Of a stretch of 64,000 nucleotides of DNA, positions 10,602 to 20,489 are shown piece by piece. The stretch comes from Chrysomallon squamiferum. Lineage: Eukaryota > Mollusca > Gastropoda > Neomphalida > Peltospiridae. A program made the position numbers and the translations under genes. The notes beneath the pieces were generated by a model. That model saw only the letters and a list, made by a program, of their open reading frames with translations. It made no database searches and was not told the DNA's origin. The stretch is taken from NCBI GenBank assembly GCA_012295275.1, contig CM022671.1:5216565-5280564 (forward strand). Reading direction: 5' to 3'. Every line of letters begins with the position of its first letter. Position 1 is the first letter of the stretch.

Positions 10602-10623
10602 TGACGTAAAACAAAGATGGCGG
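10602..10623 (+). promoter_or_regulatory. CRE-like site plus YY1/TISU-like element
   Basis: TGACGTAA (10602-10609) is followed 4 bases later by AAGATGGCGG (10614-10623), the core of both the YY1 site and the TISU element of genes with very short 5'UTRs. The ATG here opens only a 12-codon frame, so any gene would need a nearby splice site, and none is convincing. Confidence 0.25.
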
Positions 10624-11044
10624 TATTCATTTATGACATGCGTCTGCCAGAATGATTCATAATTATAGTGATACTAGGCGTGGGGATGTTAAACCCCGTT
10701 AGTCAGAGACGGAATGAAAAATAACCGCGCCTCTTGAAATCGTATCAAAGTTTTCCATATTTATACTGAGGGAGTTACCTTTAATCTTCTAACAAATATA
10801 CAAACGTGAAAATATTTTTATTTTACGAATACGGAATTGATAAAAAAAAAAAAAAAAAAAAAACCGTTTGGTAATTTATATTCCAGTTAAGTTGATTGTC
10901 CAAATACATTTTAGATAGTTTTCATGAGATTCTTTTATTTGTTTGTGGGAATTATTTCTTGTGATCATAGAGACCATAAATTTGTTTTAGTGTATCTCTG
11001 GAGAAAAGAACAATAGCTAGATATGTTTTGTTTACTTTCACGTG

Positions 11045-11047
<3 letters not shown>

Positions 11048-11117
<70 letters not shown>
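11048..11117. repeat. (GA)n microsatellite, about 70 bp
   Basis: Uninterrupted AG dinucleotides. Confidence 0.97.
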
Positions 11118-11120
<3 letters not shown>

Positions 11121-11454
11121 TTTTTTATTTATTAATTATACACGTCACCATCATTTTATGACCCGTTTCGATGTTTATCTACTAATTAGGAGCAAATTAT
11201 CTTTCCTTGGTCGAGTTATCGTACTTGATACGTGCAAATTATGTGGAAACGCTGGCACTCTGCAGACACGTATGTTAGTCGAGCGTGTCAGAAACAAACA
11301 TGTTATATGAACTGTTGTCTGCCGTGTAATTATTTGCGAAAGATGTAACCGTGTTTTGGTTACAATTCGTTTGAACTGACATCACGCAGCCTTCAGTTAC
11401 CTAATTAACTGTTTTCGTTAAACATTATTTTCAGCAGTAATAAAGTGGAGGATA

Positions 11455-11516
<62 letters not shown>
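11455..11516. repeat. (GA)n microsatellite, about 62 bp, one interruption
   Basis: AG dinucleotides with one extra G at about 11466. Confidence 0.95.
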
Positions 11517-11519
<3 letters not shown>

Positions 11520-11834
11520 AATGAAGCAAAACCACTTAATCGCCGTGGGGATCAGGGTAAAAAAAATGATGTGGCGATGACTTGAAAGACGCAAAATCCT
11601 CGATTCTAGCCATTTATATTCAATAATCTTTTAAATAAAATCTTTGCATTAAAATAACTATATATAAAAAGAAAAAAAAAAAGAAAAGAAATATGTATGT
11701 ATATAATATATATAATAATAATAATAAAAATAATAATGATAATAATAATAAATCATCAGTTTCGGTATGAGGCATTTGCATCATTTCCATAGTTACGGTC
11801 ATGGAGAGAAAGAGAGAGAGTTTCGCAGTTTGAA

Positions 11835-11885
11835 AGACAGACAGGCAGACAGACATACAAACAGACAGACAGACAGACAGACACA
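11835..11885. repeat. (GACA)n microsatellite
   Basis: GACAGACAGGCAGACAGACA-type tetranucleotide repeat. Confidence 0.85.
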
Positions 11886-13325
11886 TGGCTGATTCACAAA
11901 CAGATCGATACACAGTTAATTTATTTAACCAGTACACAATATTATGCTTACACCATTGCTATTAAAGTCAGCAATTAACGATATCTAACTCGTTATAATT
12001 TTGACACCATCTTGCAGGGCATCCAGCCAGAATCAATAGCTTTAAACTGGTCAAGGTCAGAAAGTTATTGTTGCGAACTCCATATTCAGTCCTGCAGCAT
12101 TTTCTCTGGTGTACGACGTAGGCAGAAATACTGACTACGAGAACATCAAGTGATTCATAATTAATTTCATAAACGCTGTATATAAAAAGACCAAGAAACA
12201 TATTGGAAAAATTGGTTTGTGGCAGAACAAACGTTCAAGACGAATTAAATACAAGAATAACATTTATTTCTATTTAAGATAGTGCTGTAGGATTTATTTT
12301 TATTTTTATTTATTTATTGATTTTTGTTGTTATTATTATTATTTTTTCAATTCCAGTGTAAATGTTTTGACTCATTGTGTGCGTGTTTATGTCTGTATTA
12401 AAGGTATCTGCTCAGTTAGCTTTGAGTGATTGTGTGTATTGGCGTATGTGCTTGATATCTGAAAATATATATCTGTGTTTCTTTCCAAATGACTCTCATT
12501 CTGCACCTTCTTATTCTCTTTTCTTCACGCACACAACTAGGCACGCATTCGCAGACACCTACCCTAATATACATATACACACACACACAGACTCACCCCT
12601 CCCACACACATTCGTACTCGATAACCTATTCTTATTCTTTCATTATCACATATTAACGATATTTTACACACACCTTACTACAAACAGGAAAACCAGATAC
12701 GAAGTCTTTTGACTACCCAGACATGGGACATTGGCTGGATCTAAAATTACCATAATCTCACAGTAGCTATTTGCATGTCTCTCTATAATTATCTAACATA
12801 CGTAATCATTTTATTTTGTTTGCAATACCTCAGAGTAATTTAAAGAGCCAAAAAAGGCGTATTCATCCAGTGACCCTTCGTGCGTTAGACTGAAGCTATT
12901 AAGTAAAGATATGAGTAATCTTCGATATATAAAAATACGTATTACACATGATGACGTTACAAAGTTATTTCCTATTTATCAGACTGAGTCAAAAGTTTGG
13001 GAATTTTTTATTTTAATTTTTTCCTGAGGAACATTTGGTTCCTGTCGACCTTTTATTTCATATCACGGTTGAAATATACGTCAGAAAAAAATTAAAATGT
13101 CAAGATTGATGCAGCTAACATTCAGTGATCCCATAGATTGAATCTTGTACACTAAAATAAAATAAAATGAAATTAAATAAAGTGAAGTAAAATTTGAAGC
13201 AAAAAAAAACAACAAACGAAATCAAACAAAAAAAAAAAAAAAAACGAAAGGAAACAAAATACATAAATGAAGAAAAAAAAAGAAAAGAAACGAAACCCCC
13301 TCAAGAAAAACAAAGAATGAAACGC

Positions 13326-13361
13326 AAAAAAAAAAAAAAAAAAATTTTTTTTTTTTTTTTT
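13326..13361. repeat. A19-T17 perfect palindrome
   Basis: Nineteen A followed directly by seventeen T with no spacer. Confidence 0.9.
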
Positions 13362-14243
13362 AATTCACTGAAAAATTTAAAACAAAGGAAAACAGAACAT
13401 CAGTCATCCGTACGCCCACCTTCCTCTCCGTTTGCACGTGTTTATCACGTGCTGGTGCGCGCGAGAAAAGGCGTATGCTTCTGTATCACTTGCGAAATGC
13501 CACGTCTGCGATAGGAAATTCACAATAGGATTCCCCCAACGTCTCCGAAATAAAACGCGAACGGAAGTAATTTCTGAAGTCGTGTAGATAATGCTCTGAG
13601 CTGGTTGAATTACAGACAGCTGCAGACAGCGTGTTCGTTTATTATCATATAATAAATAGTAAGTCTGGTTAAGAAACGAACCTCAAGACCAGTGAATTCT
13701 GGGATCGAATGCTCGTTCAAGGAACTAACCAAAGCTAACTGAAGAGATGTGAATTACTACTTCCTGTCTTCCTCTTAAGTAACTATCTTACAAACTTAAA
13801 TACCGTCTTAGATTATTACTTGATAGTATGTCCAGGACACGCAGACTTGAACCTTCAGATGTTTAGGCATTGGTGTATTGATGGACAGATATTTAAATAC
13901 ACTGACAGACAGATCGATAGATGGATAACTAGATAACAGTATTTGTGGCTATAACACAAGGATAATAATAACTGCAGATAGATACAGAAATAGATAAACT
14001 AATAAGCAAATACATAGTGGCAGTAGTAATGGTTCCTAATACTGTTAATAATATCAATAATTAATCTGTCCACTCCTAACATCACTCAACCTACAACTGT
14101 TTTATCGGCGGTTATAACTGTTGTGGTATTTATTTAAAGTTCAGTAGTAAAACGATTGTAATAACTACTGTAAAGTCAGAAACAGCATTTAAAAGTCGCT
14201 GTTATCATCAGATAAAAAAGAAAACGGAACTGAAAAGGAAAGA

Positions 14244-14284
14244 CAGGTGTGAGATAACACACCTGTGTGCCAGGTGGACAGGTG
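14244..14284. promoter_or_regulatory. Four CAGGTG/CACCTG E-boxes in 41 bp
   Basis: Sites at 14244, 14260, 14271 and 14279 share the core bound by Snail/ZEB and several bHLH factors. No gene start is nearby. Confidence 0.3.
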
Positions 14285-14738
14285 TTCGGACTGGACACAA
14301 AAAGACGTAGTGAAACCAGACCTGGCCTCTGAATGACGAGTCTATCAGCGTTTACCAGACGAGTACGGTTAAACTGTTTTGACTTAAACATAACTGAGTT
14401 TTACTCAGCGAAATCCGAGACCTCTAAACGAAGGATGAAACAGATTTACAACATTTGAAACGTTCTATAATTAGTTCAGAAAATGTACTTTTAGTCTAGT
14501 GCTGTTTGCTAAATGGATATTTGTTTGTGTAAACGATTAATCAAAATATATTTGGTATTCTTTAGAATCGTTATCTTGTCTACATTTAGTTATGCTAATT
14601 AATAGCTAAATAAATATATTTAGTATACTCTCAAGTTAATTTTACATATATTTGTTTCTTTCTGAAGTAACTGTATTGGTGGAGAAATAGATAATTTTAT
14701 CCCCTCTCTCTGCCCGAGATAAGAGAAGCACAGCGTTT

Positions 14739-14740
<2 letters not shown>

Positions 14741-14791
<51 letters not shown>

Positions 14792-14812
14792 CATAATCAT
14801 AATAATAATAAT
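14741..14812. repeat. (AAT)n microsatellite
   Basis: A long AAT run with two ATC interruptions. Confidence 0.95.
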
Positions 14813-15344
14813 GTTGAAGAGATGAAGAAGAAAAATATGATGAACGACTGATAAAAAAGAAAAGAAAAAGAACTAGTTTTTATTGGCCACAGCTATTTGC
14901 GAGGTATCAATTTTTTGTTGTTGTTTTGTTAACATTTAAAAAACATTTCATATTTCCTCTACTTCCCAGCTTATTCTAAATTTAAACCAAATATCCTTAA
15001 CTTGCACATGTGCACTGATATGCAGAAAGAATGTCAAGAATGGGATTTCCTTTTCATTTTCCCAGATTCCGGATAATTAAATTTCTCAGTAATAGATAAG
15101 TATTAAATCAATGTGGCGCAGCTTACCGTGGATTTAGTTTCTAAATCAACAAATATTGACTAATAAATAAATTGGTTAGAAATCCTTCTTTTTTTTTTTG
15201 TTGTTTGTATTTTTTTTTTAAATACAATAAATCCAAACAATTTAAATAAAAGCAGGAAATATATCTTTAATAAATTCCGTTTATTTATTTATTTATTTAT
15301 TTTCGTAATCATTCGCTGCGGAATTACTGCAATCAAAAACTACT

Positions 15345-15730
15345 TCCTGTTCGTCTGCTCGACAGCTTGACCTGCTTCACCTGTCCATGTACTGTAAACA
15401 TGTTTGCCCCTATAGACTCTTCAAAGTCAATAAACGTGATTTCACTTCCACACACGAGCAGCATGCCGTCTCGTTGATGTAGTCTATAAATGGAAACAGC
15501 AAGCGCGCCAATGCAGCACCCTTGGCTGACGCACCTACTCGAGGCTGGAAACTCCGTCAAACGCGCCGAAACCGTTACAAGAAAACGCTTTTCGTACGGC
15601 TCGTGTGTTGTACCGAAAATAATTACCTGTCTGCGCTGTGCAGTACTGAGTGTAATTACGCAAGTCTCATTCAAGACTTTGGAATGCACTTAAACCATTC
15701 TTCGAGGTCTGATATAACGGCGGGGTGGGC
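15345..15730. promoter_or_regulatory. CpG-rich patch with a plus-strand TATAAA
   Basis: A CpG-dense, GC-richer stretch with TATAAA at 15485-15490 (+) followed by AAGCGCGCC. It sits next to the CpG transition and downstream of DAG1. Open frames on both strands (15333-15689 minus, 15490-15693 plus) carry no recognised domain. It may be a promoter or simply unmethylated, conserved intergenic DNA. Confidence 0.25.
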
Positions 15731-16734
15731 GAGGGGGAAGAAAGAAAAGAAAGAAAAAAAAGAAAAAGAAAAGGCGTAATTTAGTTAACAGCTTCTCGAA
15801 ATCCGTAACTTGCACCTGTGTATCCAAGTCAGCTTTTAAAACGATATTCAGTTTTTCATTTCATCTTCTCTCTCCGTTTCTTTCACATTATACTTTTATA
15901 CAGAAAACTTGTGGATTAAAATGTAGTTTAAAATGTATGACTGATCAGATATAATCATGATGCACATTAATTGTGTGAGGTGTCTGCAATAATAATAAAA
16001 ACAATACCAGTACATTTAGTAATATATTTTCTCAAAACAAATAGACCAGGTAATACTATTTTTTGTTACATATGTTCTAAGAACGTAATTTGGCTAATCA
16101 AGATAAATTATGATCTGTTTATTATCCATTTTTGTTCTCTAATCTTCAGCATGGCTTTTGTTTCAATTTCATTTTAAATATTTATTATTTAAATTTTTAA
16201 CCAAAAGAATTAGAATTTTAAAAAGCTGATCAATTTAATCCATTTATCATTTTTAGTGTCAGATTTGGTATTTTATCAGTTGTGGACATGCAACACTAGT
16301 AAAAATATTTATTTCTGTACAAATAATGAAAAAAAGTGAGTTAATCTTTTTCAAATTAAAATATAAAAATGATAAATATCCAACCAGGACAATAATTCAG
16401 ATATTTTTCAGCACTTCCAAAAACATATTACAGCATGTATAATCTAAACTGTGCTGGTACTTGATAGCTTAACAAGTTGAATGTGCTGAAAGATAAATTT
16501 GTATTTCACTGAATTAATAAATCTTTGAAATGTTCTTTAACGTATTACTTCAAAACCAGTTTTGGTTCTTTGATGATCATATTTATATGACAGATTTTCA
16601 GCATCAAGATTTGATAGGTAACCAATATAGGCAAGAAATATTTTTGGGTTTTAATATGAAGTGGCACCAGAAAATCTTGTTTGTTTTAACTATAAAAACT
16701 AGCAAAAATGCTTGAATACTAATCACAAAAAGAA

Positions 16735-19700
16735 CACAAATAGTTTCAATAGTTTTTATTTACAGCAGATATTATATGACGAAAGAATGTATGACATTTC
16801 AAAATATTAAATAAATAATTTCTGACAGAACTGGGGGGGGGGGAATAATAAAAAATGTAACAGATTCACAAAGCATACAAAAACTACGTTGATTTTAGCA
16901 AGAATGGTAATTTCGTTTTGGAAAACATTACAATCAAATTCATTTGGAAGTTAATAAATTTATTTCATGAAGATTATTAATTATGCAAATTTTATTTTCA
17001 ATCATGACAAAGTCTACAATACCTGAGTTGTAAAAAAATCTCACTGGAAATGATGACTATTTAAGGTTGCCTTGGTAACATGCATTAAAATAATAATAAT
17101 AATAATAAAAAGTAATGATGTTTTAAAAGAAGTGACAAGAAATATTGAAGTTTTCTTGTTTATTTGTGATGGCAGTTTTATTTATAAACAAAGTTCAGGC
17201 AATTCAAGTCTAAAAATTGTATAAAATCTTTTGTAAAATATAAAGTTTTCTGAATATACCTGCATTCAGAAAGCATTTAAATCAGAAACAATTAAAAACA
17301 TTGTTCAAAAATTTCTATGATTCATTATAGAAAATTATCTTACTGAATTGTTAGAAAATAATTAAAATATCTGTAAACTACATCTGAAATCATGAAAATA
17401 GAACAAATATTTATGAAAAAAAATTCAATAAAAATAAAAACAATTATTTGTAAATTACAATTTGAAATGGTAAAAGATTTACCTCAGCTTTTACAAAATA
17501 ACAGTAATACCTTTTGAAATCTTAAAGAGAACCGTATAAGATTTGTCAAGATATTATCTTAAACTTACAAAATAACTAATATCTTTTGTAACTTTAAGGA
17601 GACTGACACATTGTAATATCTTTTTGTAACATTAAAGATACAAACAAGGCAACCTATTGTTGTTTTTCTCAGGTTAATGATGCTGTACACAAGTTATAGA
17701 GATACACAGGGATATTGGCACATATATTGCAGTTATTACAATAAATACTGAAAAACTTTACAAAGCGATACATTAATATTTTACAATCAACGACGTCTAC
17801 ATATACAACAGTGACCTAATATTGATGATGATGAGTCACGGAAATGTTGATTTGATCCTTTAACATGGAACACCATCCACGATTACCATTCCTTGTCTGG
17901 CAAGAATTTACAAACTGTTGTCAACATGTTTTAACATTTATTTCTGATTTTTACTTTAATTTCTGTTCAACAGATATTAAGTAACTGTCAGGGGATTAAT
18001 GTACAGTGTATCTTAATGCTGGTATTTACTATGAACGTGTTATAACCAGGTATTGGATTTATTTAAATTTTATTTTATTAAAGAATCACATCTTTTTATT
18101 TGTATTAAGAAATGAAGAGAACTTCCACTGATAGTGAAGAAGAGTCATCATTGGTTCACTTTAACTTTTATAAATGAATTACATCTTCATTTATTATAGA
18201 GTTTCGAGTGGTTTCCTTGATGTAAGAAAGGTAACCATGTTGAAATATGGCATCCTGGCAACAGCCAGACAGACTCATCATCAGCTACATTGGGAACTAG
18301 TGACTACTGCCAGTCACCTACTAAAGCAATACACTAATCATGATGATAATGAAAATATATACAGAAATGCACCCACTGAAATCAGAATTGAGCCATATAA
18401 ATGGCTGCACTATTTACTAACAAAACTCAAAAATATACCTTCCTTACAATGAGCACACACACGCACATGTGAAAACGACTCTCGCACATAACTATACAAA
18501 TGACCTATGACCTGGTATAATGATCCCAGACCCAGATAAAAAAAAAAATATAAAAAAAATAATGAAAAATAAAAAAGAAAATTCTCTGCTCATGCATGCA
18601 TATTAAGTAAAGCATCTTGTAAGAAAACTCAAGAATAAAATTCATTAATCTTTATAAATTTAAACTGTGATCTAAAATCTTTATCCATAGCAATCTGTAT
18701 CATGATTTACTTATAAATAAAAAAGAAAAAAAAAAGAAGCAAACTAAAATTGATAAATAAATGTCTAAAGACAAAAACTGTATCAAAGAATCTATGTAAA
18801 AAAAAAAAAAAGAATAATTATTCTTTTACAGAACATCTGATTAAAAATAAACTGAATTTTGTTTATCAGAAAAAACAAACATGCAAGTAGACATCTACCC
18901 ATGTCAATCAAATTTTAAAAAAAGCCATCTTCCATACCTGTACAGAAATTCTGTCCACCAATCAACTTCAAACACTTATTTACAGATTCTAGTGTAATTA
19001 CTGCAGTATACATTGTAAATAGTAGTAATAATAATAATAATAATACAAATAGTCATACAAATAATAAAAACAGTAAAAGTATTAATAAAAATAAAAATGT
19101 AAACCAAAAAAAAAATTAAAAAATTACAATAGCCAAAACAAAGACTTTTTAAATTAATTAATCCAGCATCTTTATCACATTCTTTCTCAACCTCATTGCT
19201 TTTTTGTGCTGACTGGCAATTCTGTGACTTGCAGATTGCTACAACAAGCTTCTCCCTAAGTAAATCCACAGTTTCAACTGGCCTCTGTATTACAAGCAGT
19301 TCTGGTTTATTCTAACACAACAAGACACTGTACTCTCTATGACACACACCATTTTCTTTTTTAATTCACGAGTTCTAACTATGGTGCAAACAATTTGCAC
19401 GGCTATATCCATTTTTTTATGCTCCTTAATTTATGGTTGTTATTTACAAAATGCTGCATTTTCCATTTTTATTCAGTGTCATTTACAATGGTTTAAAAAC
19501 TTTTAAAAAATGCTGCTGTTCTCACTCTGTGCATTTTAATTTACATTGCCATCTAACCATGATTTAAAAACTCAATTTACCAGACAATGTGTTTAATACT
19601 AAATGACATGATGTGAGTATATATAATCTCCGCAGAAGAGTATTTAAAAGGGAGATAATATGTATTTCAGAGGCATGGTATGGTGATGCAAATGAATTAC

Positions 19701-20489
19701 GATGTGACTGACAGGAATAAATAAATGTAAAAATTCTGATCATTATGGAAGTGTTTCATCTACTGTATAAAAAAAAAAAAAAAAAATTTTATTAGATTTT
19801 TTTAAAAAACTATCTTTTGAAGCACTAAAAGATAAATGAATAAAAAGTCTAAGTATGAAGACCATCATTTAATAATAATAATAATAATAGTAGTAGTAGT
19901 AGTAATAGTAGTAGTGATAATAGTAGTAGTCATAGTAATAGAACATTATATTAATCTTGTGTTCTAATGGTTCATTATGCGAGTATTTCTACACCCTCCT
20001 GAGAATGAAAATGGCAAATCACAATAAATAACCAAATCTAAACTAAAAAAGCCACAGAAAAGTAGCAATTTGAAGGTTCCATTCCATTACTGATTATAAA
20101 TAAGAATATTTAAGAATGGTCACTGAACATTAGCTGCTTGTTTCTACATTTAGCCCTTATTATTAATATTATTATTATTATTATTATTATTGACAAACAT
20201 ATATCAGAGCATTAAGGCATTACTGGCAGAAATAACAAACCGTATCCATTTTTATACAACTTGCCATCAGAAAATATCCAAGGCAAGCTGGTCAGTTCTC
20301 TTTACAATAATATTTTGTACAGTTTTTTTTTAATAATCGGAGAATACATACATCTTGCTGTATGTACACCTATAACACATAAAAAAAAAAAAAAAAAAAA
20401 AAAATGCATAGTTCATCCATTTTTTTTTTTTAACTTTTCATTTTTTTTTTTTTTTCATTCCATAATGAGCTAATTAATGCACGTAGATT
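16735..20489 (-). other. DAG1: DAG1 3' untranslated region (about 3.75 kb)
   Basis: This is the stretch downstream of the DAG1 stop on the minus strand. It is CpG-poor and AT-rich, with short (AAT)n and TAG repeats (for example 19,870-19,940) and poly(A)/poly(T) runs. The 3' limit is set by the AATAAA at 16755-16760 with a GT/T-rich downstream element. Five Pumilio-type UGUANAUA elements lie on the transcript strand (plus-strand positions 16757, 18356, 18977, 19441, 20361). Alternative AATAAA signals exist further on, for example 16118-16123. Extent is inferred, not observed. Confidence 0.45.
16755..16760 (-). terminator. DAG1: Candidate DAG1 polyadenylation signal AATAAA
   Basis: On the minus strand TGTAAATAAA combines a Pumilio element and the poly(A) hexamer. 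The transcript downstream is GT/T-rich (CTATTTGTGTTCTTTTTGTG, about 16,722-16,742). Confidence 0.4.

Larger units (their letters stand above)
1476..15880. other. Intergenic region, CpG-retaining, microsatellite-dense
   Basis: No coding exon could be supported on either strand. Frames such as 2382-2729 (-), 4208-4798 (+) and 15333-15689 (-) show no recognisable motif or supporting splice structure. CpGs are common: by eye about 37 in 13,381-14,400. The repeats and candidate sites inside are listed separately. Confidence 0.6.

Noticed and set aside
18174-18452. 92-codon plus-strand frame
   Set aside because: It lies antisense in the DAG1 3'UTR with no motif and no splice support.
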